NCBI RefSeq assembly: GCF_001975825.1
Contig: NZ_MTKN01000010.1
Coordinates: 1-64,000 of the forward strand
Direction: 5' to 3'
DNA length: 64,000 nucleotides
Source of the DNA: [Flexibacter] sp. ATCC 35208
GTDB lineage: Bacteria; Bacteroidota; Bacteroidia; Chitinophagales; Chitinophagaceae
The position numbers were made by a program, and so were the translations under genes. The notes under the pieces are model-generated. The model was given only the letters and a program-made list of their open reading frames with translations. It ran no database searches and was not told the DNA's origin. Positions 17,334 through 26,753 of the stretch are shown piece by piece (positions within the stretch are counted from its first letter, which is position 1; every line of letters starts with the position of its first letter).

Positions 17334-18563
17334 ATGACCTCGAATAAGCCCTCATCATTATACTTTTTTAGTCTGGATGCAATCAGGGGATTTGCGGCAC
17401 TCATTGTCGTATTATGCCACTGGCAATTCTTCTTTTATAAGGATTATACTGTTCAGACAGCTCCCCTCGAAGATTTCCATTTACCGCTATATTCCGTATT
17501 CTCCATCTTTTATCATCATGCATTTTATGCGGTAGACCTCTTTTTCCTGCTGTCAGGTTTTATATTTTTCTGGTTCTATGCAGATAAGATCGCAAAGGGG
17601 GCAACCAGTTTTAACTATTTCATTACCTACAGGTTCACACGCCTATATCCTGTGCATGTTCTTACGCTCCTGGCCATTATACCATTGCAAATGCTGATGG
17701 TGAAACAGTCAGGACATACCTTTATTATACAAAATAATGACTACTGGCATTTTCTGCTCAACCTGCTCGTTATCCACAGCTGGGGGTTTGAGAAAACACC
17801 GGCGCTCAATGGATTTAACGGGCCATCATGGTCTGTATCCGTAGAGTTGTTGCTCTACCTGGTATTCTTCCTCATCGCATGGCGTAAACAACATAACAGA
17901 AAAGGATTATTGATCTTATTGGTCGTTGCTGGTGCTATTGTCCAGGCTATTTACCCAATGATCGGTCAGGGTATCTATTCTTTCTTTTTAGGGGCACTCG
18001 TATATCATATATACTCCTGGTTGTGCACTAAAAAATATTTCGGGAAACTGACCCGCAATATTGCCATTGCTGCTGTGTTGTTATGGATGTATATCCTTGC
18101 CGAATATTATTTTTCGTTTACTCATCGCCTGTTCTTCTCTGTTACACACAAATTACTGCCAGCCTGGACGGATGAAAAAAATGAAAAGATCTTTTACCTG
18201 GCGACTAATACATTTTTCAGAACGATTGTGTCTCCTGTTACTGTACTGGTATTAGCCATGGCAGAGACGATCAAAAGCGGCATCAGGGCCAGGTGGACAC
18301 AGCTACTCGGAAATGCCAGCTATTGCCTGTACCTGATTCACTTTCCGCTCATGGTTGCTGCCGCCGTACTGGTCAATGCGCTGGGTTTACCCAAAACAAT
18401 ATTCCAGTCTCCCCTCACCTTATTATTATTCTATGTAGTTCTGATCACACTAAGTGTTTTGGGCCACTACTATTTCGAGCTCCCTGTACAACAGACTTTA
18501 CGACAGAAATTAATTAAAAAAAGGACGAGCACTGTGCCTGCTGCCATCATTCCGGAAGCATAA
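17334..18563 (+). CDS. Acyltransferase family 3 membrane protein (OafA/YrhL-like)
   Basis: The product is a polytopic membrane protein with about ten hydrophobic segments. The diagnostic N-terminus is YFFSLDAIRGFAALIVVLCHW, with the catalytic-type R and H of acyltransferase 3, and FFLLSGFIFFWFY and GPSWSVSVELLLYLVF follow as expected. Such enzymes O-acetylate or O-acylate surface polysaccharides on the membrane. I prefer the ATG at 17334 because homologues begin shortly before the SLDA motif; an ATG at 17283 would add 17 residues. It is the first + strand gene of the exopolysaccharide cluster. Confidence 0.88.
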   Translation: MTSNKPSSLYFFSLDAIRGFAALIVVLCHWQFFFYKDYTVQTAPLEDFHLPLYSVFSIFYHHAFYAVDLFFLLSGFIFFWFYADKIAKGATSFNYFITYRFTRLYPVHVLTLLAIIPLQMLMVKQSGHTFIIQNNDYWHFLLNLLVIHSWGFEKTPALNGFNGPSWSVSVELLLYLVFFLIAWRKQHNRKGLLILLVVAGAIVQAIYPMIGQGIYSFFLGALVYHIYSWLCTKKYFGKLTRNIAIAAVLLWMYILAEYYFSFTHRLFFSVTHKLLPAWTDEKNEKIFYLATNTFFRTIVSPVTVLVLAMAETIKSGIRARWTQLLGNASYCLYLIHFPLMVAAAVLVNALGLPKTIFQSPLTLLLFYVVLITLSVLGHYYFELPVQQTLRQKLIKKRTSTVPAAIIPEA

Positions 18564-18607
18564 TCTATTCAACCATCAAATACACACGATCTATAATTAA
18601 ATAACAC

Positions 18608-19372
18608 ATGAAATCCAAAATCCATTTACTGTTAATTAGCAGTTTGTTCTTAATGGCCAGCTGCATTGAGACCAAAAAAATAACCTATTTAAACGACATT
18701 CAGCAACAAATGGGTGAGGAAAACGGGCATTCCTTACAGCCACTTAAAGTTCAACCCGGGGATGTATTGCAAATTACTGTTACGACCATTGACAAAGACA
18801 TTTCCCAGATTCTGAATCCTGCTGCCGTATCCGCTGTTTCCACTACTGCCAATGGTATTGATCCCGGTTATATCGTAGATAGTGACGGCTACATCAATCT
18901 CCCGATGGCAGGCAGGGTTTATGTAAAGGATAAAACAACGGCAGAAATCAACACTGTCATTACTACAGAACTGGACAAAAGTATCCGTAATGCCTTTGTT
19001 TCTACCCGTATTACCAATTTCAAAATATCTGTGTTAGGTGATGTTGCGCGCCCAGGCTCGTTCAAGATAGGTGCTGAACGGGTATCCATACTGGATGCAC
19101 TCAGTATGGCCGGCGATATGAATGTAACCGCCCTGCATGATAATGTTACGGTGATCAGGGAAGTAGATGGTGTAAAAAAGTATGTGTCCCTCAACCTGAC
19201 TGACAGTAAAGTGCTTTCATCACCTTACTATTACCTGAATAATAATGATGTGGTTTATATAAGACCGGGCAAAAACAAAGTGTTCAATAGTTCAAAATTC
19301 GTCACGCTGATTCCAACTATGATAAGCGCGCTGTCCCTCATCACAACACTTATTATCGTTACTGTTAAATGA
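18608..19372 (+). CDS. Polysaccharide export lipoprotein (Wza/BexD-like)
   Basis: The 254-residue protein has a lipoprotein signal peptide (MKSKIHLLLISSLFLMASC, Cys at 19), then the Poly_export domain with LKVQPGDVLQITVTTID and VDSDGYINLPMAGRVYVKDKT, and a SLBB-like domain ISVLGDVARPGSFKIGAERVSILDALSMAG. It ends in a hydrophobic helix (LIPTMISALSLITTLIIVTV), as in Bacteroidota homologues. It should form the outer-membrane secretion channel for the exopolysaccharide and partners the kinase 10 bases downstream. Confidence 0.92.
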   Translation: MKSKIHLLLISSLFLMASCIETKKITYLNDIQQQMGEENGHSLQPLKVQPGDVLQITVTTIDKDISQILNPAAVSAVSTTANGIDPGYIVDSDGYINLPMAGRVYVKDKTTAEINTVITTELDKSIRNAFVSTRITNFKISVLGDVARPGSFKIGAERVSILDALSMAGDMNVTALHDNVTVIREVDGVKKYVSLNLTDSKVLSSPYYYLNNNDVVYIRPGKNKVFNSSKFVTLIPTMISALSLITTLIIVTVK

Positions 19373-19382
19373 TTCCTACGTT

Positions 19383-21746
19383 ATGAACCAAAAAAACGAA
19401 ACAAATAACCGGGCTGCAGTTATTGATCTGAATGACCTGTTGAAGAAACTGGCATTCCATTGGCCACTTTATCTCATCCTCATACTGCTCTCAGTTTTGG
19501 GAGCATTCATCTACCTGAAATATGCCAAACCGAGGTATATGTCCAGCGCTAAGTTGTATCTGAAAGATGAAAAGAAAGGTGGTGGTGAAGAAATGGATAT
19601 GCTCAAGTCGCTCTCCCTATTCAGTAGCGGGAAAAATATTGAGAATGAAATGGAAGTGATCAAGTCCCCGATATTGATAGCCAAAGTAATCAGGGACAAT
19701 CACTTCAACATTCGTTACTACCGGAAAGCAGCAGTTCGTAATCAAGAACTCTATGACAACTCCCCGTTCAGCATCCGGGTTCTTAGTGATACTGCCAATA
19801 TCGGCAATTATGTTTTTGATATAACCCCAGAAAGAAACGGTCTGAAAGTAAAAGCTGAATATGGTGATGACCAGACGAAAGATTTCACTGTGCAATCAGG
19901 CGTCCCTTTTACTGTAGGACGCGATCAGTTTAACATCACTTACAGCACCCCCACTATAGAAGTTCCCGGCATGAATGACTATCGCATCCGGGTGGATTCT
20001 ATTGCAGAACTGGCCTATGAAAAGTTGGATGATATAGGCACAGCGCTGGTGAATAAAGACGCGACTGTAATATTGGTGACTTATGAGGATGCCGTCGCGG
20101 CACGTGCTGCTCACTTTATCAATGCACTGCTGGATACCTACAACGATTATACGCTGGATGATAAGAACAGGGTAGCCCTGAAAACGATCAACTTCCTCTC
20201 TGTACGTATTGACTCCCTGCGCGATGAGCTGGGCTACCTGGAAAAACAGGAGGAACGATTCAAAGTGCAGCGGGGTATTACCGATATCGAAGGCACTTCC
20301 AAACTGGCCCTGGAACAGGTAAAGGATGCAGATATAAAACTGAATGATGCAAACATGCAGCTCTCCGTATTCGACCAGGTGGACGAGTACCTGAATGCAC
20401 CGGGTAATAGTTATCCTTTCGCACCGATGCTGGGCACCGTTGATCAAACCCTGACGGCCATGATCAACAGGTATGAAGAGCTGCTGAAAGAAAAAAACAA
20501 ACTCTCGCTCTCCCTGCAACCCAGCAGTATGATCGTACAAAACCTGGATAGCCAAATAGAAGATGCACGTAATACTATTAAAAACTACATCTCCGGTTAC
20601 AGGCGCAACGCCGGCGTAGCACAGAACCAGATGCAGCAAAAGGTCAACCAGATCCAGGCTAAAATTGCCAACATTCCGGCTTACGAAAGAGAATATATCA
20701 ATATCAAAAGACAACAGGGCGTAAAAGAAAATCTCTACCTCTACCTGTTGAAAAAGAAAGAAGAAGCATCGGTTTCCTATGCAAGTAATGTGACTGACAA
20801 CAGGGTTATTGCTCCTGCATTCATTCCTGAAAAACCGGAATCACCCAGGAAAACGATGGCCTTTGTAGGATTCCTTGCTGCTGGTCTGGCACTGAGTACG
20901 CTTTACATCTACCTGAAATATTTCCTTAACAATAAGATCCTTAGCAAAACTGAGATTGAACAATTATTTGAACTTCCGCTTATGGCAGAAATATACCAGG
21001 ATGAAGAAGAAACAGCCAAAAACTTTTCTCTTCAAAACAGGTCCGTACTGTTGGAACAAATCTTCAACTTACGTACCAATCTTCGTTACCTGTTGAGCGA
21101 ACATACTGATAGTACTACTATCCTGGTTACTTCCAGCATTTCCGGCGAGGGTAAAACTTTCTTAAGTGCGCACCTGGGCAACTCCCTCACAGTGAATAAA
21201 AAGAAAGTAATACTGCTGGAACTTGACCTGCGTAAACCAAAACTCTCCAAGTTCCTGGGCATGGACAATTTTACAGGCATCACTAATTATATCGTAGAGA
21301 ATAAATCTATCGACGATATTATCCGCAAAGTGCCGGGTACCGACCTACACCTGATTTCATCCGGACCTATTCCTCCTAACCCGGTGGAACTGATAGAAGG
21401 AAACAGGATGCGTACACTGCTGACTACACTAAAAGAACGCTATGACTACATCATCATTGATACGGCGCCAATCGGTATCGTTTCTGATGCAAAGAGTCTC
21501 GCACCTTATATTGATGCCAGCCTTTTTGTAATCCGGTACAATTTCACCTTAAAATCGAAACTGAAAGCAGTAGCAGAAAATATCAGGGAAGGGCATTTCC
21601 GCAAAACCGGTATCATCTTCAACGGTATTGAACAGGATAGTTTCTATCCAAACTACTATTACGACCATTATTCATATTCACAGGAAAATCTGAAAGTAAA
21701 AAGATGGTTTTCATTTTTCAAAAAACTAAAACATCGTCTTGCATAA
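19383..21746 (+). CDS. Polysaccharide co-polymerase / tyrosine autokinase (Wzc-like)
   Basis: The 787-residue protein has an N-terminal Wzz-type domain with a transmembrane helix (about residues 25-45), a long periplasmic coiled-coil region, a second helix (about 490-510, following the PEKPESPRK motif) and a C-terminal BY-kinase: Walker A SGEGKT (587-592), A' ILLELDLRKPKLSKFLG and B YIIIDTAPIGIVSDA. A tyrosine cluster YPNYYYDHYSY (755-765) at the end is the autophosphorylation tail. Such kinases control chain length and export by cycling phosphorylation, working with the export lipoprotein encoded just upstream. No separate phosphatase (Wzb) gene is in the window. Confidence 0.93.
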   Translation: MNQKNETNNRAAVIDLNDLLKKLAFHWPLYLILILLSVLGAFIYLKYAKPRYMSSAKLYLKDEKKGGGEEMDMLKSLSLFSSGKNIENEMEVIKSPILIAKVIRDNHFNIRYYRKAAVRNQELYDNSPFSIRVLSDTANIGNYVFDITPERNGLKVKAEYGDDQTKDFTVQSGVPFTVGRDQFNITYSTPTIEVPGMNDYRIRVDSIAELAYEKLDDIGTALVNKDATVILVTYEDAVAARAAHFINALLDTYNDYTLDDKNRVALKTINFLSVRIDSLRDELGYLEKQEERFKVQRGITDIEGTSKLALEQVKDADIKLNDANMQLSVFDQVDEYLNAPGNSYPFAPMLGTVDQTLTAMINRYEELLKEKNKLSLSLQPSSMIVQNLDSQIEDARNTIKNYISGYRRNAGVAQNQMQQKVNQIQAKIANIPAYEREYINIKRQQGVKENLYLYLLKKKEEASVSYASNVTDNRVIAPAFIPEKPESPRKTMAFVGFLAAGLALSTLYIYLKYFLNNKILSKTEIEQLFELPLMAEIYQDEEETAKNFSLQNRSVLLEQIFNLRTNLRYLLSEHTDSTTILVTSSISGEGKTFLSAHLGNSLTVNKKKVILLELDLRKPKLSKFLGMDNFTGITNYIVENKSIDDIIRKVPGTDLHLISSGPIPPNPVELIEGNRMRTLLTTLKERYDYIIIDTAPIGIVSDAKSLAPYIDASLFVIRYNFTLKSKLKAVAENIREGHFRKTGIIFNGIEQDSFYPNYYYDHYSYSQENLKVKRWFSFFKKLKHRLA

Positions 21747-23088
21747 GATCCTTCAAAATAGTGGTTGGCTGCTGATTGACAAACTGGCGCGGCTGTTCCT
21801 TGGTTTATTTACCATGGCTATGATTGCACGTCATATCGGCCCTGAGGAATTTGGTATCTGGAACTATTCTATAGCCCTTACTGCAATTGTAGGTGGTATA
21901 GCGGTGCTGGGGCTGGACAAGATTGTAGTGAAAGAATTGGTATCTGCCCCTGAGCGCAGGGATGAGATTGTGTCTACAGCGCTGTGTATGCGAATTGTAG
22001 CGGGCATTCTATCCTGCACAATTTGTATTATGATCCCCTGGTTCACCAGGCAGAACAATCCTTTGTACATCTGGTGTACCACCATTACTGCTTTTAATAT
22101 CCTGCTGCAATCATTCGATGTATTTGACTACTTCTACCAGGCACACAACCAGGTGCAACGGGTCATTATACCGAAGGTGACCATATTTGTTTTATTCTGC
22201 CTGATCAAGATTATGTGTATCAGGATGAATCTTTCTTTTATGATCATCCCGTGGGTATCTCTTGCGGAACTGGTGGTTACCTACCTGCTCATATTTGGGT
22301 ATTACATCTGGCATGAAGGCATTGCCTCATTGTTTAAAGTACGCATGCAGGAAGCCCGCTACCTGATTTCACAAAGCTGGTCCCTCCTGTTCACCGGTAT
22401 ACTTGTACTGCTGTACATGAAAAGCGATCAGCTGATGCTGGATATACTGACTACCCCGCAACAACTGGGAGAATATGCAGCAGCTGCCCGTATATCAGAG
22501 TTGTGGTATGCGATACCGACGGTGATAGCCGTTGCTATTTTACCCAACCTGATACAGAAAAGGCAAACCAATCACGGCAGGTATTTAGAAAATGTGGAGA
22601 AATGGATCCGGCTTTCTATGTGGGGCAGTACGGTGATTGCCATTATTATGACAATTGCTTCCAGCTGGCTCACAGGCATCTTATATGGCAGCCAGTATCC
22701 ACATGCAGGTGTGATCCTTTCCATACATATCTGGGCGAATATACCCGTATTTATATGTGTTGCCATTATGCAATACCTGATAGTGGAAGGCAACTATAAA
22801 GCGAACCTGTATGCAACAATTGCGGGTATTGCAGCGAACCTGCTGATCAACCTGTTGCTGATTCCCTCACTGGGAGGTATAGCTGCAGCTATTGCTACCG
22901 TTATTTCTTATACAACCGTCGCTACCTGCCTGATCATTGTTGACAAAACCGGACAGGCAAAAATGTTCATTATAAAAATGCTACACCCAGGAAAGGCGCT
23001 TGCAGATATCTGGCAGTTGCATCTGGCGTTGAAGAGTTCTATTGAAAACTTATTATCTGTATTACGTCAAAAGTCGTTGAGTAAATGA
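21739..23088 (+). CDS. Polysaccharide flippase (Wzx-like, MOP superfamily)
   Basis: The protein has roughly twelve to fourteen membrane segments and the Wzx-type N-terminus NSGWLLIDKLARLFLGLFTMAMIARHIGPEEFGIWNY cannot be reached from any ATG; the frame requires the TTG at 21739, which overlaps the kinase stop by 8 bases. The next ATG lies about 25 codons in and would cut the first helix. It should flip the lipid-linked repeat unit across the inner membrane. Downstream it overlaps the FkbM gene by four bases (ATGA). Confidence 0.9.
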   Translation: MHKILQNSGWLLIDKLARLFLGLFTMAMIARHIGPEEFGIWNYSIALTAIVGGIAVLGLDKIVVKELVSAPERRDEIVSTALCMRIVAGILSCTICIMIPWFTRQNNPLYIWCTTITAFNILLQSFDVFDYFYQAHNQVQRVIIPKVTIFVLFCLIKIMCIRMNLSFMIIPWVSLAELVVTYLLIFGYYIWHEGIASLFKVRMQEARYLISQSWSLLFTGILVLLYMKSDQLMLDILTTPQQLGEYAAAARISELWYAIPTVIAVAILPNLIQKRQTNHGRYLENVEKWIRLSMWGSTVIAIIMTIASSWLTGILYGSQYPHAGVILSIHIWANIPVFICVAIMQYLIVEGNYKANLYATIAGIAANLLINLLLIPSLGGIAAAIATVISYTTVATCLIIVDKTGQAKMFIIKMLHPGKALADIWQLHLALKSSIENLLSVLRQKSLSK

Positions 23089-23780
23089 GTCAAGTTAAAA
23101 AATTAATTGCCTGGTTGGGATCAAAGCTAGCACCTCAGATCAGGTACCTGGCTCCGGCGTACAGCTCGGAGGGGGAAGACCTGATTTTGAAAAGAATTTT
23201 TGACAACAAACAAAATGGTACTTATGTCGATGTGGGTGCACACCATCCTTTTCGTGTATCCAACACCTATATATTCTATAAAAAACGCTGGAAAGGCATC
23301 AACATCGATCCGAACCCCGGCTCCAAAGCGATGTTTGACAGATACCGTCCACTGGATACCAACCTGGAAATGGGGGTATCCTCCACCAGGCAGCACCTGA
23401 CCTACCACATTTTCAATGACCCTGCGCTGAATACCTTTTCGCCTGACAAGGTGGAAGAATACACACAGGACCCTAAATACAAAGTGATTGGGGAAGAACA
23501 GATTGAAACCTGGCCACTGGGTGACATTCTGGATAAATACTTACCTGCCGGCACTGCGATCGACTTCCTTACTATTGATGCAGAAGGACTGGATATGGAT
23601 GTGCTGCGTTCAAACAACTGGCAAAAGTATCGCCCTGCATACATCCTGGTAGAAAGCAATCCCTTCCTGCTGGGAGACATGTATAATACAGAGCTGGGCA
23701 AATTCATGCAGGCAGCGGGTTACGACATCTTTGCCAAAACATATTATACCTACATTTTCAGGAATATCAAAGGTCATTAG
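23085..23780 (+). CDS. FkbM family methyltransferase 2
   Basis: The 231-residue product has GTYVDVGAHHPFRVSNTY (SAM motif I of the FkbM subgroup that starts with SSEGEDLIL), GINIDPNPGSKAMFD and IDFLTIDAEGLDMDVLRSNNW. This subgroup is common in O-antigen and capsule clusters and is assumed to methylate sugar hydroxyls. The overlap with the flippase stop (ATGA) implies translational coupling. It is clearly distinct from the FkbM proteins at 15229 and 27844. Confidence 0.88.
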   Translation: MSQVKKLIAWLGSKLAPQIRYLAPAYSSEGEDLILKRIFDNKQNGTYVDVGAHHPFRVSNTYIFYKKRWKGINIDPNPGSKAMFDRYRPLDTNLEMGVSSTRQHLTYHIFNDPALNTFSPDKVEEYTQDPKYKVIGEEQIETWPLGDILDKYLPAGTAIDFLTIDAEGLDMDVLRSNNWQKYRPAYILVESNPFLLGDMYNTELGKFMQAAGYDIFAKTYYTYIFRNIKGH

Positions 23781-23785
23781 CGTAT

Positions 23786-24427
23786 ATGAATAAGTTATAT
23801 GTACAGTATGGATGCGGTCCCTATTCAGTGCCTGATGGATGGACCAATTTTGATGCAAGTCCAACACTCCGGATCCAGCAGTTACCTATCCTTGGCAAAT
23901 TGCTGAAAGGCAGGCTGCATGTTACTTTCCCAAAAGATGTTCAGCAGGGAGATATTCTGAAATCATTGCCTGGTATCAGTAAAAATTCATGCGATGGTGT
24001 ATACTGTTCTCATGTACTGGAGCATCTTTCTTATGATGATTGTCTGCTGGCGGTGCGTAATACCTATCGCATTCTGAAACCAGGCGGCTATTTCCGCTGT
24101 GTATTACCTGACCTGGAATCAGCTGCCAGGGAGTATGTAGAAGACCTCGCCAATCATGATATCAATGCAAATACCAAGTTCCTCGAAAAAACGATGCTGG
24201 GCAAAAAGCAACGGCAAAGGGGATTCAAAAGTCTGCTGACAAGCACGCTGGGCAACAGCGAACATCTATACATGTGGGATCATCTCTCCCTGTCCAACAT
24301 CCTGCAGGAAGCGGGTTTTAGTACCGTAAGGCAATGTGCATTCAATGATTGCCCGGATCCGATGTTTAAGCTGGTAGAAGAAAGAACAAGATTTGAAAAT
24401 GCAGTATCACTTGAAGCTATAAAATAA
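23786..24427 (+). CDS. SAM-dependent methyltransferase (Methyltransf_11 type), paralogue 2
   Basis: This 213-residue protein parallels the one at 14467 over its whole length: YVQYGCG at the start, NFDASPTLR(I/L)QQLP, YCSHVLEHLSYDD and RILKPGGYFRCVLPDLE. One residue is inserted near position 12 (PYSVPDGW against MSSPQGW). It lies inside the main operon, 5 bases after an FkbM gene and one base overlapping the next gene, so this copy is the one tied to polymer biosynthesis. The two copies arose by duplication and may methylate different positions. Confidence 0.85.
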   Translation: MNKLYVQYGCGPYSVPDGWTNFDASPTLRIQQLPILGKLLKGRLHVTFPKDVQQGDILKSLPGISKNSCDGVYCSHVLEHLSYDDCLLAVRNTYRILKPGGYFRCVLPDLESAAREYVEDLANHDINANTKFLEKTMLGKKQRQRGFKSLLTSTLGNSEHLYMWDHLSLSNILQEAGFSTVRQCAFNDCPDPMFKLVEERTRFENAVSLEAIK

Positions 24428-25335
24428 TGAAGCTCGAAACACCTGTGCTATTACTGATATTCAACCGTCCCTTTCAAACCATGCGGGTATTTGAGCAAAT
24501 CAAAGCCCAACAACCTTCCCGGTTGTTTATCGCAGCAGACGGTCCCCGTCCTGGTAAACCAGGCGAAGCCTCCCTGTGTAAATCTACCCGGAATGAAGTG
24601 ATGAATGCGGTGGACTGGCCCTGTGAAGTAAAAACCTTGTTCAGAGTTGAGAACCTGGGGTGTGGCAAAGCGGTGAGCAGCGCCATCGGGTGGTTCTTTG
24701 AACAGGTAGAAGAAGGGATTATCCTGGAAGATGACTGCATACCAGATCCCACCTTTTTTAGCTTCTGTACCTCCCTGCTGGAGCGATACAGACATAACAA
24801 CCATGTTATGCACATCGCTGGCAGCAATTACCAGATGGGACTGCAAAGAGGTGATGCATCTTATTACTTTTCACGATTCGCACACATCTGGGGATGGGCT
24901 ACCTGGCGCAGGGCATGGAAATATTATGACTTTACCCTGCAGCGGTACAAGGATGTTTCCAGGAAAGGTATGAACCGCCAGTTCCTCACAGATATTGACA
25001 ATATCTATACTAATAGAATCGATACCTGGGATATTCAATGGTTTATGAGTGTGTGGTTCAATCATGGATATGCTATTATTCCTAATACCAACCTGATTAA
25101 AAACATCGGGTATGGAAAGGAAGCAACACATACCCGCGCCACGCCTGCCTGGTTCAAAAAAATGGTGTATGGCAGTATCAGCAATATCGTTCATCCAAAA
25201 GAGATAAGCATTGACGATGCAGCTGATAATTATTCAGTAGCGAGCCTGTTCAATCCTCCTTACCTGTCTTATATGGCAAAGAAGATTGTAAGGGGCACGC
25301 CATTCCTCTATAACCTGTATAAGCGCATTTCGTAA
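24427..25335 (+). CDS. Glycosyltransferase, GT-A fold (HlpA-like)
   Basis: The 302-residue protein begins TPVLLLIFNRPFQTMRVFEQI, has LFIAADGPRPGKPGE and the metal/nucleotide motif GIILEDDCIPDPTFFSFC (EDD near residue 100), then HIWGWATWRRAWKYYD. This is the pattern of nucleotide-diphospho-sugar transferases annotated as HlpA-like or GT2-like in Bacteroidota glycan clusters. It probably adds one sugar of the repeat unit in the cytoplasm. It overlaps the previous stop by one base (TAATG). Confidence 0.82.
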   Translation: MKLETPVLLLIFNRPFQTMRVFEQIKAQQPSRLFIAADGPRPGKPGEASLCKSTRNEVMNAVDWPCEVKTLFRVENLGCGKAVSSAIGWFFEQVEEGIILEDDCIPDPTFFSFCTSLLERYRHNNHVMHIAGSNYQMGLQRGDASYYFSRFAHIWGWATWRRAWKYYDFTLQRYKDVSRKGMNRQFLTDIDNIYTNRIDTWDIQWFMSVWFNHGYAIIPNTNLIKNIGYGKEATHTRATPAWFKKMVYGSISNIVHPKEISIDDAADNYSVASLFNPPYLSYMAKKIVRGTPFLYNLYKRIS

Positions 25336-25337
25336 AT

Positions 25338-26753
25338 ATGGATAGTATTTATAACGCCCTCATCAGCAGTAATCAATTCGTGGAGATGTTCAAGGAAGCT
25401 ATGCCCCTTGTCATTGCCAGTATATTGTTATACCTGCACTACAGCAGGAGGATCACTGCGATGGAAACTGCTTTATTTGCCTTTGCCACTGAAGCTTATA
25501 CGATGCTGATAGTAGGTCCTACCTTTACCGCGACTTTCTTTATCAGTGCAGTCTTCATGGTGGAGCAGGCACACAGGCTCTTTACAGGGCAGACACTCAT
25601 CAGACGTGAATACCTGTTATTACTGGTACTACCGGCATTGTCAAGCCTTGTTATTTTTGTTCTTGTGCAGGTGTATAAAGATCCGTTCTATTATCCACCT
25701 GGTAAGAAATCGGCTTTCTACTTCAGACCCATTTATTTTTACATCAAGTCTTTTCTACCGCTCTTTGCACTGGGGGCTAAGATTGTACAGGAAAGGAAAC
25801 AGTTGTCTTTTGAGCTGTATGCTGCCACCATGAAAAAGATTGCAAAATTTTCTTTTGCAATTGCCATTCTGCAGATCGTGTCACAATTTATATTCAAAAG
25901 TGAAGCATTGGGTGAGATCATCGGGTTACAACACCGTTACCTGCTGGAGCAATCCACATCCTTTTTCAGCCTGCGCATACAGGCATTATTTGCAGAGCCG
26001 AAAGTGTTCAGTGCATTTCTATCACTCACCATCCCCTTGTTTCTAAATGACAGGGAATACAAGTGGGCTGCGATCTCTCTGATCATGGGTGTGCTCACTG
26101 TATCTCAAACCTTCTGGATCAACCTGCTTTCGGCGGGAATCTGCTGTATATTCCTCGCCAGTATTTCATCTGCCAGGTTACGTATACTCCTATCCATAAG
26201 CATCATCATCGGTCTATTCCTGGGGGTCGCAGCATCCAGTAAATATTTTATAAAGCTGTACGCCAAAAACCAGACAAATACCTTTTATCAGTTAGTGTTC
26301 AAGCGCTCTGTATACAGGTATGATAATGAGATCTGGCAGAAAGACAATGTAGTAATGGGGATGCCATTGCAAAGAGATATGGAGCTGCCGGTGGTAGACT
26401 TCTTCAAAGATGAACCTTACCTGCTGCTGTCCGGCTATGGTGCGGGTAATAGTACGTTTATTCCTGCACAATACTTCTTTGGGCAAGTGAACTATGAAAA
26501 CAGGTTGAACGGTATTGGCGGGCATAACCTGAATATGCGTTGGTTCTACATATTGGCAGAGTTTGGTTTGCTGGCCCTCATCTGCTTTTTCGCAGTGCTT
26601 ACTATAACAAGGCCACAGCTGGGGGCTTTTCAAAAAGGGTATTTCGCCTTTGTATGGGTATGCTTCTTTTTTAGTCAAATAGATCTGTTCCTGATAATAG
26701 TAGCAATGTTATGCGCTTACGATGATGGAGAGACTACTAAAATGACCATGTGA
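25338..26753 (+). CDS. Polysaccharide polymerase / O-antigen ligase-like membrane protein (Wzy-like)
   Basis: The 471-residue protein is polytopic, with about ten hydrophobic segments and one large soluble loop (about 310-400: FKRSVYRYDNEIWQK through NRLNGIGGHNLNMRW). The GGHN motif followed by a membrane helix and lack of other domains is the usual look of Wzy polymerases, whose sequences are otherwise poorly conserved. In a cluster that has a flippase, co-polymerase and priming enzyme this is the missing polymerase. It starts 2 bases after the preceding stop and its stop overlaps the next ATG (TGATG). Confidence 0.75.
   Translation: MDSIYNALISSNQFVEMFKEAMPLVIASILLYLHYSRRITAMETALFAFATEAYTMLIVGPTFTATFFISAVFMVEQAHRLFTGQTLIRREYLLLLVLPALSSLVIFVLVQVYKDPFYYPPGKKSAFYFRPIYFYIKSFLPLFALGAKIVQERKQLSFELYAATMKKIAKFSFAIAILQIVSQFIFKSEALGEIIGLQHRYLLEQSTSFFSLRIQALFAEPKVFSAFLSLTIPLFLNDREYKWAAISLIMGVLTVSQTFWINLLSAGICCIFLASISSARLRILLSISIIIGLFLGVAASSKYFIKLYAKNQTNTFYQLVFKRSVYRYDNEIWQKDNVVMGMPLQRDMELPVVDFFKDEPYLLLSGYGAGNSTFIPAQYFFGQVNYENRLNGIGGHNLNMRWFYILAEFGLLALICFFAVLTITRPQLGAFQKGYFAFVWVCFFFSQIDLFLIIVAMLCAYDDGETTKMTM

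Noticed and set aside
19896..20714. A 272-codon open frame on the - strand
   Set aside because: It is antisense to the coiled-coil region of the Wzc-like kinase and shows no recognisable protein features.
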